Source of the DNA: Peptacetobacter sp900539645
Lineage (GTDB): Bacteria > Bacillota > Clostridia > Peptostreptococcales > Peptostreptococcaceae
Direction of reading: 5' to 3'
DNA: 54,332 bases
Assembly (NCBI RefSeq): GCF_047807365.1
Contig: NZ_JBLOUI010000011.1
Coordinates: 1 to 54,332, forward strand
In this document: positions 34,796 to 43,736 of the stretch, one piece after another
Numbering within the stretch: position 1 is the first letter of the stretch
Layout of the letters: every line of letters begins with the position of its first letter
Notes under the pieces: model-generated
What the model was told of the DNA's origin: nothing
Seen by the model: the letters and a program-made list of their open reading frames with translations, nothing else
The model's database searches: none
Program-made: the position numbers and the translations under genes

Positions 34796-35479
34796 CTAAG
34801 CTATAGATTTTACTATAACAATCCCAAGCATAACACCAATTATTGTATATATACTCTTAGACTCCGGTATCATCTCGTCCATAACAACGTACATCATCAT
34901 ACCTGCTGCTATAGAAAGCAATACTCCTGTTATTGCGGAGAAAATTTCTCCAAAACTAGAACCAATAAAACATCCAATCGCTATTGGAAGTCCTGCTATC
35001 ATAGACATTATTACAGCTCTCTTTCCACTTGCCTTATTGCATATAAATCCAATTGCAAGAGCCAATCCTTCTGGCAAATTATGCATACCTATTGCCATAG
35101 CCATAGCAATTCCCCGTTTAGGTTCTGCTAAAAAAGTAGTCCCTATTGCAAGTCCCTCTGGTAAATTATGCATTATTATACTCATAAGCATTAAATATCC
35201 AGAAGAATTTTCTCCATTGATTTTAACTTTTTCTTTAAGAATTTTTGTAGCTAATGCCCCTAAGAATATCAATATAACCGCATACACAATCCCTATTCCC
35301 TCGATGGCCTCCTCAATTAAATCAAACATTACCAACGAAAGCATTATTCCTCCTGATAATCCCATAAAAAAGCTCATATATTTTGAAGCCTTTTCATTGA
35401 ATAATACAGCGAGAATTCCTCCTAATCCTGTGCCGATTACACCGACAATTAAACCAATTAGAGTGATTTTTAAAATCAA
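34796..35479 (-). CDS. ZIP-family divalent metal transporter
   Basis: I place the start at TTG 35479 (AGGAGG, 10-nt spacing), giving 227 residues; the frame extends upstream but across the prfA terminator. The protein has about eight membrane segments and two HNLPEG motifs (IIMHNLPEGLAIG and IGMHNLPEGLALA) that form the binuclear metal site. ZIP proteins import zinc, iron or manganese. It lies between prfA and the Sua5 gene with its own expression signals. Confidence 0.88.
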   Translation of the reverse strand: MILKITLIGLIVGVIGTGLGGILAVLFNEKASKYMSFFMGLSGGIMLSLVMFDLIEEAIEGIGIVYAVILIFLGALATKILKEKVKINGENSSGYLMLMSIIMHNLPEGLAIGTTFLAEPKRGIAMAMAIGMHNLPEGLALAIGFICNKASGKRAVIMSMIAGLPIAIGCFIGSSFGEIFSAITGVLLSIAAGMMMYVVMDEMIPESKSIYTIIGVMLGIVIVKSIA

Positions 35480-35527
35480 AATCCCTGCGCCTCCTCTTTT
35501 TTCTCTAAACACAATTAAAAAGTATTT

Positions 35528-35573
35528 AAAAAAGTGTCTTATCCTCGAATTCAATTCAATAATAAGACACTTT
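35528..35573 (-). terminator. Terminator of the prfA operon
   Basis: Stem aaagtgtcttat / ataagacacttt and six T on the minus strand, 49 bp past the prfA stop. Confidence 0.8.
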
Positions 35574-35621
35574 CTCATTCATTTTTATACTAAATCTGAT
35601 ATATGATAATCATACTTTAAA

Positions 35622-36689
35622 TTAGTTTATAGCAGCCATTTTTTCAGTCTGGTCAACTGTTATTAAAGCATCTATCATTTCGTCTATGTCACCATCAAGG
35701 AATGAATCTAATTTGTATAAAGTAAGATTTATTCTGTGGTCACTTATTCTTCCCTGAGGGAAGTTGTAAGTTCTTATTCTTTCAGATCTATCTCCTGTAC
35801 CAACCTGGCTCTTTCTTTCCGCAGATATTTCTTTCTGCTGGTCTGCAAGAGCTCTGTCGTATAATCTAGCTTTTAAAACTTTCATAGCTTTTTCTTTATT
35901 TTTAAGCTGTGATTTTTCGTCCTGACATGATACAACTTCTCCTGTTGGAATATGTGTTATTCTTACTGCAGAGTCAGTAGTATTGACACACTGTCCACCG
36001 TTTCCAGAAGCTCTGAAAACGTCTATTCTTATATCATTGTCATTTATTTCTACTTCAACATCTTCTACTTCTGGTAATACGGCAACTGTTGCTGTAGAAG
36101 TATGTATTCTTCCTCCTGATTCAGTAGAAGGTATTCTCTGAACTCTATGAACTCCTGATTCGTATTTTAATCTAGAATATGCACCTTTACCTTTTATCAT
36201 GAATGAAACTTCTTTGTATCCACCAACACCAGTTTCATTTGAACTTAGCATAGATACCTTCCATCCTTTTCTTTCTGCATATCTTGAGTACATTCTTAAT
36301 AAGTCTCCTGCGAATAGAGCTGCTTCATCTCCACCAGCTCCACCTCTTATTTCGACTATAACGTTCTTTTCATCGTTAGGGTCCTTTGGTACAAGAAGTA
36401 TTTTTAATTCTTCTTCTAATGGTTCTACTTTTGATTCCATATCAGATAATTCCATTTTAGCTAATTCTCTTAATTCTTCATCTGATTCTTCCTGAAGTAT
36501 TTCTTTTGATTCAGCTATACTATCTAATACAGCTTTATATTCTCTGTACTTCATTATGATTGGCTCTAAATCTGCATGTTCTTTCATGTATTTCTGCCAA
36601 ACTTTCTGATCGTTTATTATTTCTGGATCAGATATTTTTTCTGTTAAATCTTTATATGTATCCTCTAATACACCTAGTTTTTTAAGCAT
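35622..36689 (-). CDS. prfA: Peptide chain release factor 1
   Basis: A 355-residue RF1. The stop-codon recognition tripeptide P-S-T lies at 187-189 (RIPSTESGGR) and the catalytic GGQ at 231-233 (SGNGGQCVNTTDSAVRI). It reads UAA and UAG and releases the peptide. Followed upstream in the same direction by yqhQ and prmC; PrmC methylates the GGQ glutamine. Confidence 0.97.
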   Translation of the reverse strand: MLKKLGVLEDTYKDLTEKISDPEIINDQKVWQKYMKEHADLEPIIMKYREYKAVLDSIAESKEILQEESDEELRELAKMELSDMESKVEPLEEELKILLVPKDPNDEKNVIVEIRGGAGGDEAALFAGDLLRMYSRYAERKGWKVSMLSSNETGVGGYKEVSFMIKGKGAYSRLKYESGVHRVQRIPSTESGGRIHTSTATVAVLPEVEDVEVEINDNDIRIDVFRASGNGGQCVNTTDSAVRITHIPTGEVVSCQDEKSQLKNKEKAMKVLKARLYDRALADQQKEISAERKSQVGTGDRSERIRTYNFPQGRISDHRINLTLYKLDSFLDGDIDEMIDALITVDQTEKMAAIN

Positions 36690-36741
36690 TTATATATTCA
36701 CCTCGTCAATTATTCTCGTATTCCGTCAATTTATCATTATA

Positions 36742-37608
36742 TCACAGTTTTGTGCCTATAACAACTCTATCAATGCCCGGTAAATCCTTCTTTGTATATA
36801 TTTTTTCATATCCACAGTTTTTCATTATATTTGAAACATCTTCTGCCTGGTCGTGTCCTACTTCATAGGCAAGTATTCCACCCTTTTTTAGGTATTTTAC
36901 AGATCCTTCAGTTATACTTCTGTAAAAGTCTAGTCCATCATCTCCACCTTCTAACGCATTATAGGGCTCATAATCCTTGACCTGAGTGTGAAGTGTTGGT
37001 ATTACATCTTTTCTTATATAAGGAGGATTAGACACGATTATATCCAATTTCTCCCCACTTCCTTCTAATGCTGAGAACACGTCTGATTTTATAAATTCAG
37101 TTCTACTTTCTACACCATTAGATATTGCGTTTTTAGCGCCTATTTCTAAAGCTATATCCGATATATCAAATGATTTTACAAAACTATTCTTTATATAGTA
37201 TGCAAGGCTAACTGTTATAGCCCCTGAGCCAGTTCCTATATCTAATATATCTATTCTATCTTTTTGTTTATATTCTTCCTCTGAGCAAATTCTTATAATC
37301 TCATCTACCAATGTTTCCGTATCTGGTCTAGGAATTAAAACCCCTTCCTGTACATAGAAATCAAGCCCCATAAACTCTCTATTTCCAATTATATAAGCCA
37401 CAGGTCTACCTGATTTTCTCTCTTCAGCCATTTTTTCGATTTCAGCTAATTTTTTTTCGTCTATCTCTTTATTAAGATTCATATGTAAATATAACTTATC
37501 TACATCTCCAAGAGCTTTCATAAGCATTACTTCTATATCCAATCTAGGACTATCACTTATTTCAAAAAACTCATCTGTATATTTTATAATAATATCTCTT
37601 ATAGTCAT
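36742..37608 (-). CDS. prmC: Release factor glutamine methyltransferase
   Basis: The ATG at 37608 (after AAAGGTG) gives 288 residues. The N-terminal helical domain is followed by a SAM-binding fold with LDIGTGSGAITVSLA, and by the catalytic NPPY (in IVSNPPYIRKD) that binds the glutamine side chain. It N5-methylates Gln in the GGQ motif of RF1 and RF2. Located just before prfA, the usual order. Confidence 0.95.
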   Translation of the reverse strand: MTIRDIIIKYTDEFFEISDSPRLDIEVMLMKALGDVDKLYLHMNLNKEIDEKKLAEIEKMAEERKSGRPVAYIIGNREFMGLDFYVQEGVLIPRPDTETLVDEIIRICSEEEYKQKDRIDILDIGTGSGAITVSLAYYIKNSFVKSFDISDIALEIGAKNAISNGVESRTEFIKSDVFSALEGSGEKLDIIVSNPPYIRKDVIPTLHTQVKDYEPYNALEGGDDGLDFYRSITEGSVKYLKKGGILAYEVGHDQAEDVSNIMKNCGYEKIYTKKDLPGIDRVVIGTKL

Positions 37609-37642
37609 CGAATCACCTTTCATTTTTTACAAGTTAATTCTT

Positions 37643-38542
37643 TTATATTACAGCTTTTAATGAAGCTATTGCTACTTCTAGCTGTTCATCATCTGGTTCT
37701 TTAGTAGTTAAGTACTGTAGCATCATACCTGGATAGGCTATTATTCTTGTAAAACCATTATCATATTTCCCAAGTAGTCTTATTATTTCATATGCTATTC
37801 CAGCTACTACTGGTATACAAATTATTCTCATTAACACCCTCATCAATGGATTTGGCCATCCAAAGAATGCAAATAGTATTATAGAAGTCGCCATTACTAT
37901 AAATAAGAAGTTTGTACCACATCTAGGATGTAGTCTTTTAAATTCTCTAGCATTTTCAACTGTAAGCTCTTTACCACTTTCATAACAGTGTATACTCTTG
38001 TGCTCTGCTCCATGATACTGGTAAACCCTCTCTATATCCTTGTTTTTAGATATAGCATATATATATGCAAATAGTATTAGTATTCTTATTATCCCTTCTA
38101 TAAGATTTAAAGCTACATCGTTGTTTATGAATTTAGCAAAAAATCCACCTGCAAATGTAGGGAGCATTACAAATAGACCTACAGATAATATGACCGCTAT
38201 AACCATAGAAACCATTATTAAAACGTCATTTGCTTTATCTCCAAACATTTTTTTAATAAATCTATCTATAGCATCTTCTTCCTCTTCCCCAGTTTCTTCC
38301 ATATATATATCTGAAGAATAGTTAAGGCTCTTCATACCATCTATCATAGTTTCAAATAGTATAAACATCCCTCTTAAAAATGGTATTTTATCTATATGTT
38401 TATTTTTAACCCAACTATTTATTCTTTCTGTTTTTACTTTTATTTCTCCGTCTGGTGTTCTTACTGCTACAGCCTTTTTCTTTTCCCCCTGCATCATAAC
38501 ACCTTCGATTACTGCCTGTCCTCCAACTGCTTTATAAGACAT
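37643..38542 (-). CDS. YqhQ/DUF1385 membrane protein
   Basis: A 299-residue protein opening with GGQAVIEGVMMQG and containing YQYHGAEHKSIHCYESG and HPRCGTNFLFIVMATSI, the conserved blocks of DUF1385 (B. subtilis YqhQ). It has about four to five membrane segments. The many conserved H, E and C residues suggest a metal site, but the function is unestablished. It precedes prmC and prfA in the operon. Confidence 0.88.
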   Translation of the reverse strand: MSYKAVGGQAVIEGVMMQGEKKKAVAVRTPDGEIKVKTERINSWVKNKHIDKIPFLRGMFILFETMIDGMKSLNYSSDIYMEETGEEEEDAIDRFIKKMFGDKANDVLIMVSMVIAVILSVGLFVMLPTFAGGFFAKFINNDVALNLIEGIIRILILFAYIYAISKNKDIERVYQYHGAEHKSIHCYESGKELTVENAREFKRLHPRCGTNFLFIVMATSIILFAFFGWPNPLMRVLMRIICIPVVAGIAYEIIRLLGKYDNGFTRIIAYPGMMLQYLTTKEPDDEQLEVAIASLKAVI

Positions 38543-38640
38543 GAAATCCCCCCTTTTATACTAGTCTTAATGTATTATAACATAAGTTATTTTATTTTTT
38601 ATTATTTTTGTTTTTTAATTGTTGTATAAATTAAAAAAGC

Positions 38641-38705
38641 AAAAAATAAAGGCAGATGTTTATATATCTTCAAATCTAATTGAAAACATATAAACACCTG
38701 CCTTC
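38641..38705 (-). terminator. Terminator of rpmE
   Basis: Long imperfect stem aaggcag..tgtttatat / atataaaca..ctgcctt with a T-rich tail on the minus strand. Confidence 0.75.
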
Positions 38706-38729
38706 TGATAGCTAATGTGTCTATTATTC

Positions 38730-38930
38730 TTATTCCATGTTGAATCTTTTTTTGAATTTGTCGATTCTTCCACCTTTTTCTATGTTTTTCTGTTTTCCAG
38801 TGTAGAATGGGTGGCATTCTGAACATATTTCAACTCTTATTTCGTCCTTAGTTGATCCAGCTATGAAAGTGTTTCCACATGCACATCTAACTTCAACTGG
38901 TTTGTAGTTTGGCTGTATATCTTTTTTCAT
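38730..38930 (-). CDS. rpmE: 50S ribosomal protein L31 (zinc-binding type)
   Basis: The ATG at 38930 (after AGAGGTG) gives 66 residues, the usual L31 length. Zinc ligands are in VRCACGN and VEICSECHPFYTG. It is the C+ form that depends on zinc; no zinc-independent paralogue is in the window. Confidence 0.95.
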   Translation of the reverse strand: MKKDIQPNYKPVEVRCACGNTFIAGSTKDEIRVEICSECHPFYTGKQKNIEKGGRIDKFKKRFNME

Positions 38931-39032
38931 TTGTTTCACCTCTTTCTTTATTTTTAATAAGTATGTAAACTTGTCTTTTACAATATCAACTTCCTTATTA
39001 TATCACAATTAGAAACGTGTTTCAAGAAGATT

Positions 39033-40355
39033 TTATAATGACTTTAACATACTTATGAATTCCTTATTTGTTTTTGTCTTTTTCAATAGTTCTAGCACTT
39101 TATCTGTAACTTCTAATACAGACTCATTGCTCATTTGTCTTCTCAGCGTCCATAGAGCAGATTTTTCTTCTTCTGTAAGAAGTAGGTCTTCTCTTCTAGT
39201 ACCTGATTTATATATATCAACTGCAGGGAATATTCTCTTTTCTGCTAGTTTTCTATCTAGATGAAGCTCCATATTTCCAGTTCCTTTAAACTCTTCAAAT
39301 ATTACATCATCCATTCTAGATCCAGTTTCAACAAGTGCAGTTCCTAGTATAGTAAGAGAACCACCCTGTCTTATATTTCTAGCTGCACCAAAGAACTTCT
39401 TAGGTCCATGAAGCGCACCTGGATCTAAACCACCAGAAAGTGTTCTTCCCGTTGGAGATATCGTTAAATTATATGCTCTTGCTAATCTAGTTATACTGTC
39501 TAATAGTATTACAACATCTTTACCATGCTCAACAAGCCTTTCGGCTCTATTAAGCACCATCTCTGCTACTTTGACATGATGGCTAGCAACCTGGTCAAAT
39601 GTAGAGTAAATAACGTCACCTTCTATAGACTCTCTCATATCTGTTACCTCTTCAGGTCTTTCATCTATTAAAAGTACTATAAGTTCAACGTCTGGATGAT
39701 TTTTAGTTATACTATTTGCTATGCTTTTTAAAAGGACAGTTTTACCAGCCTTAGGAGGAGCAACTATTAATCCCCTCTGACCTTTTCCTATAGGAGATAT
39801 AAGATCTATTAATCTAGTAGCTATATTGTTCTGCGTAGTTTCAAGAGTAAGTTTTTCTTCAGGATAAATCGGTGTAAGTAGCTCAAAGTTTGTTCTTCTC
39901 TTTGATGTTTCTGGATTTTCATCATTTACTGTTTTTACATATATAAGAGCTCTAAATCTTTCTCCACTCTTAGGCTTTCTAGTTATACCCATTACTTTAT
40001 CTCCAGTTTTTAGATTAAATCTTTTTATCTGTGATGGAGATACATATACATCATTTTCTGTAGATAAATAATTAGTTCCTCTTAAAAATCCAAATCCATC
40101 TGGAAGTATTTCTAAAACGCCTTCAGCATCTTCTTTTTCATCTTCCGGAGTTTTATAATCTTCTTTTGGCTTTTGCTCACTATTTTTATTTTCTCTATTA
40201 TTCTGTTTTGAATTATTTTCTTCTCTATCTTTTTCAAGTATCTTTTCAATTAATTCTATTTTCTTATATTTTGTAACTGATTTTATACCCATTTCCTTTG
40301 CAGTTTCTCTAAGTTCACTAAGAGTTTTTGATTCTAGCTGCATATTTATACTCAA
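39033..40355 (-). CDS. rho: Transcription termination factor Rho
   Basis: A 440-residue RNA helicase. An N-terminal SAP-like domain (about 10-45) is followed by a low-complexity Asn/Lys/Glu-rich linker (about 46-78), then the cold-shock RNA-binding domain (GVLEILPDGFGFLR) and the RecA-type ATPase with PPKAGKTVLL, LLIDERPEEVTD and SITRLARAYN. TTG start after AGGAGG. It ends Rho-dependent transcripts. Confidence 0.96.
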   Translation of the reverse strand: MSINMQLESKTLSELRETAKEMGIKSVTKYKKIELIEKILEKDREENNSKQNNRENKNSEQKPKEDYKTPEDEKEDAEGVLEILPDGFGFLRGTNYLSTENDVYVSPSQIKRFNLKTGDKVMGITRKPKSGERFRALIYVKTVNDENPETSKRRTNFELLTPIYPEEKLTLETTQNNIATRLIDLISPIGKGQRGLIVAPPKAGKTVLLKSIANSITKNHPDVELIVLLIDERPEEVTDMRESIEGDVIYSTFDQVASHHVKVAEMVLNRAERLVEHGKDVVILLDSITRLARAYNLTISPTGRTLSGGLDPGALHGPKKFFGAARNIRQGGSLTILGTALVETGSRMDDVIFEEFKGTGNMELHLDRKLAEKRIFPAVDIYKSGTRREDLLLTEEEKSALWTLRRQMSNESVLEVTDKVLELLKKTKTNKEFISMLKSL

Positions 40356-40385
40356 ACTTAAAACCTCCTATCTAATAGCTTAAAT

Positions 40386-40493
40386 TTATAATCCAGCTAT
40401 TAATGATAATAGCACAGTTATACTTGTAAGTACCATTACTCCAGCTGCACCTATTGCTATTACCTTTGTCATCATCTTTTGTTTTTTTGCCAA
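40386..40493 (-). CDS. Small membrane protein, 35 residues
   Basis: TTG start (40491-40493) after AAGGTGAT, stop at 40386-40388. It begins MAKKQKMMTKVIAIGAAG and continues as one hydrophobic helix (about 11-35). The layout, a short lysine-rich head plus one membrane helix, recalls DUF4044-type small proteins. It sits between galU and rho on the same strand. Function unknown. Confidence 0.6.
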   Translation of the reverse strand: MAKKQKMMTKVIAIGAAGVMVLTSITVLLSLIAGL

Positions 40494-40546
40494 TATTATC
40501 ACCTTCTATTTCTAGAATATATAAATATATATTTTAAACTATATGG

Positions 40547-41467
40547 CTATTTATTAGGATTTGCTTTTACGCTTTTTTTATTAGCTTCTTCATCGTGTTT
40601 TTTGCAAACATCTTTTAGATAATCAAGGAATCCATCCTTTAATTCATCTCTTTTTAATGCGAAGTCTACAGTTGCTTCAAGGAATCCTAATTTATCACCA
40701 ACATCGTATCTTCTACCTTCAAAATCATATGCGTACATAGCTTCTTTTTTAGATAATTCTTTTAACGCATCTGTAAGCTGTATTTCATCACCTTTTCCTG
40801 GTGGTAAATCAGAAAGTATATCGAATATTTCTGGAGTTATTATATATCTTCCAAGTATAGCTATATTAGATGGAGCTTTGTCAGAATCTGGTTTTTCAAC
40901 AAGATCTTTTACTTTGTAAACTCTATCTTCTATAAATTTGGCATCTATTATACCGTATTTATTAGTATCTTCTTTAGCTACCTTCTGTACTCCTAGTATA
41001 GTAGTTCTATATTCGTCATATGCGTCCATAAGCTGTTTTAAGCATGGAACTTTGTTATCTACTATATCATCACCTAGCATTACAGCAAAAGGTTCATCTC
41101 CTATAAAGTGTCTAGCACAGTATATAGCGTCCCCTAATCCTCTAGGCTCTTTCTGTCTTATATAGTGTATGTTTATCATATTAGATATATTCTGAACTAT
41201 CTCAAGAAGCTCCGTCTTTCCTTTGTTTTCAAGTTCTAATTCAAGTTCAACAGATTTGTCGAAGTGGTCTTCTATTGATTTTTTATTTCTTCCTGTTATT
41301 ATAAGTATTTCTTCTATTCCAGAAGCTACAGCTTCTTCAATTATATACTGTAGAGTTGGTTTATCGACTATAGGTAACATTTCCTTAGGCTGAGCTTTTG
41401 TTGCAGGAAGGAATCTTGTACCAAGACCTGCAGCTGGTATAACAGCTTTTCTTACTTTTCTCTGCAT
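40547..41467 (-). CDS. galU: UTP-glucose-1-phosphate uridylyltransferase
   Basis: The ATG at 41467 (after GGAGG) gives 306 residues. AVIPAAGLGTRFLPATKAQPKE is represented by the signature nucleotide-binding start; MLGDDIVD and LVEKP are also present. It makes UDP-glucose from UTP and glucose-1-phosphate for wall polymers and glycolipids. No polymer genes are adjacent. Confidence 0.95.
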   Translation of the reverse strand: MQRKVRKAVIPAAGLGTRFLPATKAQPKEMLPIVDKPTLQYIIEEAVASGIEEILIITGRNKKSIEDHFDKSVELELELENKGKTELLEIVQNISNMINIHYIRQKEPRGLGDAIYCARHFIGDEPFAVMLGDDIVDNKVPCLKQLMDAYDEYRTTILGVQKVAKEDTNKYGIIDAKFIEDRVYKVKDLVEKPDSDKAPSNIAILGRYIITPEIFDILSDLPPGKGDEIQLTDALKELSKKEAMYAYDFEGRRYDVGDKLGFLEATVDFALKRDELKDGFLDYLKDVCKKHDEEANKKSVKANPNK

Positions 41468-41482
41468 TTTTTTATCCTCCAT

Positions 41483-41733
41483 TGGTAAATAATTTCTATT
41501 TCAATATTAAATATATTACAAGGTATCATTTTATATTTTAACACCAATGTACTTATTTTACCATCTTATTCTCTACTTTTGTTAAAAATTCATACTATCA
41601 ACAAAACTATTTATTACTCAAAAAATATTTTAATAAATAAATTATATAAGTAAATAATATACACTATAAGATATATATTTTTAGATTTATTTTATTATTG
41701 ATATATATTATTTATAATAATGTATAATATATC
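41483..41733. other. Very AT-rich stretch next to the DnaA-box cluster
   Basis: About 250 bp with almost no G or C, especially 41620-41733, and no reading frame. Its base composition is what a DNA-unwinding region would need beside the boxes to its right. It must also carry the galU promoter, which I cannot place with confidence. Confidence 0.4.
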
Positions 41734-41934
41734 TTATCCACAAAACAATCAACATATCCACATATTCTTTTTACTAATATTCCTTTATTTTTTAGGCTTT
41801 AATTATTCTATTTACCCAAAATTTCATTTTTAAAACATGTATTATCAACATTTTTTTCATCTTTATCAACAAGTTATCAAGATGTTTATACACATTTTGT
41901 TGATAACTTTCAACTTATCCACTACTTATTAACA
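41734..41934. other. Cluster of DnaA-box-like nonamers
   Basis: Two exact TTATNCACA boxes (TTATCCACA at 41734-41742, TTATACACA at 41886-41894) and six copies one base away: ATATCCACA 41754, TTATCAACA 41842 and 41863, its complement at 41898, TTATCCACT 41915. TTATTAACA at 41926 also differs by one base. All lie within 200 bp. The density far exceeds chance expectation by eye. There is no dnaA or dnaN gene here and no strand switch, so it may be a secondary DnaA-binding locus or a regulatory element. Confidence 0.6.
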
Positions 41935-41959
41935 GATATTAGCTTATTAAGTATAGCAT

Positions 41960-42868
41960 TTATAATATATTAGAATATGCCATCCCCTCTAGATTATCAT
42001 ACTCACTAACAACAACCTCATCTTTTGAAAGATTTTCCATTATACAAATTAAAATTTCTGTTCCAGCAGCTATTATATCTGCTCTCTTTGGCTGTAGCCC
42101 GTTTATATGTTTTCTTTCTTCATCTGAGCATTCTACAAATCTGTCTAACATGCTGTATACTTCTTTTTTAGTTATCCTACTTCCATGAACTTTCTCCATA
42201 GAATACACTTCAAGATTTTGATTTACGGCAGAAAGAGATGTTATTGTTCCTCCAATTCCACACACGCAACCTATTTCTTTTTCTTTTAGATAAGATATAA
42301 TATCCTTTATCTGGTCATTTATAAATTCTCTCATATTAGAAAATGCTGCATCTGTATATCCTTCAGATAGGAATTTTTCTGTAAGTCTAAGAGCGCCTAT
42401 GTTTATACTTACATTTCTTTTTATCCCTTCTCTATTGCCAAAGATAAACTCTGTAGAGCCTCCACCGATATCTATAACCAATATATCTCCATCTGTGTCT
42501 ATACCACTTATAACACCTGAAAATCCTAATCTAGCTTCTACCTCTCCGTCTACAACATTTACTTCTATTCCAGCTTCATCCTTAGCTCTTTTGATAAACT
42601 CACTTCTATTCTTACTATCTCTAAGAGCAGAAGTACCCATGCAGTAAATATTCTCACATCCATACTCTACACATATATCATGATATTCTTTTAATGCATT
42701 TATATTTCTTTCCATAGCCTCTTCAGTTATAAATCCATTCTCATCTACACCCTGACCTATCCTAGTAGTATTTACATACTTTTTTCTATCATTTAGCTTT
42801 CCATCTACTAAATCAGCTGTAAGAAGCCTCATAGAATTTGTTCCTATATCTATAGCACCTATTTTCAA
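41960..42868 (-). CDS. Exopolyphosphatase / GppA-type phosphatase
   Basis: The TTG at 42868 (after GAGGTG, 7-nt spacing) gives 302 residues. GAIDIGTNSMRLL and VIDIGGGSTEF are the phosphate-binding motifs of the Ppx/GppA ASKHA fold; GIGGTITSLSA follows. The family degrades polyphosphate or converts pppGpp to ppGpp. The short, single-domain length resembles clostridial Ppx. The substrate preference is not decidable here. Confidence 0.88.
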   Translation of the reverse strand: MKIGAIDIGTNSMRLLTADLVDGKLNDRKKYVNTTRIGQGVDENGFITEEAMERNINALKEYHDICVEYGCENIYCMGTSALRDSKNRSEFIKRAKDEAGIEVNVVDGEVEARLGFSGVISGIDTDGDILVIDIGGGSTEFIFGNREGIKRNVSINIGALRLTEKFLSEGYTDAAFSNMREFINDQIKDIISYLKEKEIGCVCGIGGTITSLSAVNQNLEVYSMEKVHGSRITKKEVYSMLDRFVECSDEERKHINGLQPKRADIIAAGTEILICIMENLSKDEVVVSEYDNLEGMAYSNIL

Positions 42869-42886
42869 TCTCTTACACCTCACAAA

Positions 42887-43129
42887 TTAGTCAATCTGTT
42901 CATAAAGTTCTTTTGCATCATTTTTTAGAACATGTTCTCTTATTTCATTTATTTTAAACTTCATAACTTTTTCGCCAAATGTTATTTCTAACTCATCTCC
43001 TATATTCACTTCACTAGATGATTTAGCTACTTTTCCATTTATTTTAACTATTCCTTTGTCACAAGCTTCCTTTGCAACAGTTCTTCTTTTTATTATTCTT
43101 GAAACTTTAAGAAATTTATCTAATCTCAT
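42887..43129 (-). CDS. rqcP: S4-domain RNA-binding protein RqcP (YabO/Hsp15-like)
   Basis: An 80-residue protein consisting of one S4 domain: MRLDKFLKVSRIIKRRTVAKEA and KGIVKINGKVAKSS. In B. subtilis the same small protein, RqcP, helps RqcH add alanine tails to stalled nascent chains on 50S subunits. It lies between hup and ppx, the usual neighbourhood. In spore formers yabP and yabQ come next; here they are absent. Confidence 0.9.
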   Translation of the reverse strand: MRLDKFLKVSRIIKRRTVAKEACDKGIVKINGKVAKSSSEVNIGDELEITFGEKVMKFKINEIREHVLKNDAKELYEQID

Positions 43130-43191
43130 ACTATCAATCCTTTCAAATTATCTTTTATTTATAATTAAATCTATTATTTTTCCGTATACGC

Positions 43192-43217
43192 AAAAAGTGC
43201 AGCAGAAGCTGCACTTT
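43192..43217 (-). terminator. Terminator of hup
   Basis: Perfect 10-bp stem aaagtgcagc / gctgcacttt with a four-base loop and five T on the minus strand. Confidence 0.8.
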
Positions 43218-43236
43218 CTATTATAATTGCGTATTA

Positions 43237-43515
43237 TTATGCATTAACTTTGTCTTTTAATCCTTTTCCAGCTTTGAATACTGGAGCTTTAGAAGCTGGT
43301 ATACTTATAACTTCTTCTGGGTTTCTTGGGTTTCTTCCCTGTCTTGCGGCTCTATCTCTAGTTTCGAAAGTTCCGAATCCTACTAACTGTACTTTTTCCC
43401 CTGAAACTAATGCTTCTTCAACAGATTCCATAAAAGCATTTAATGCTGCTTCTGCTTCCTTTTTAGTTAACTCACTTTTTTCTGCCATTTTTGATACTAA
43501 TTCAGCTTTATTCAC
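43237..43515 (-). CDS. hup: HU-type nucleoid DNA-binding protein
   Basis: A 92-residue HU protein: the N-terminal helices (MNKAELVSKMAEKSELTKKEAEAAL are within the first 25), then VQLVGFGTFETRDRAARQGRNP, the beta arm that inserts into the minor groove. It starts at GTG after AGGAGG. Monocistronic, with its own terminator. Confidence 0.96.
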   Translation of the reverse strand: MNKAELVSKMAEKSELTKKEAEAALNAFMESVEEALVSGEKVQLVGFGTFETRDRAARQGRNPRNPEEVISIPASKAPVFKAGKGLKDKVNA

Positions 43516-43736
43516 AGTATCTACCTCCTAAGTTTATTTATATATTTATCGTTCTCCTAGTTCTTAAAAGATTTATCTAGGATTCAGATTTTTTATACTA
43601 CCTCAAATCAAAGGCTATTCTATAATAATAACGTAGCTACCTTGTAATTGCAATAGATAGACGCTTTATTAATGTATTTTTTTATAATTATTTATTAGTC
43701 GATTATTATGAATATCTATTATTTTAATTTTTTTGA

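Noticed and set aside
35480..35578. N-terminal extension of the ZIP transporter
   Set aside because: The extension is encoded by the prfA terminator hairpin and has no ribosome site; a TTG start with AGGAGG lies at 35479.
41734..41934. Primary chromosomal origin oriC
   Set aside because: No dnaA, dnaN, rpmH or recF nearby and all genes on both sides run in the same direction; kept only as a DnaA-box cluster.
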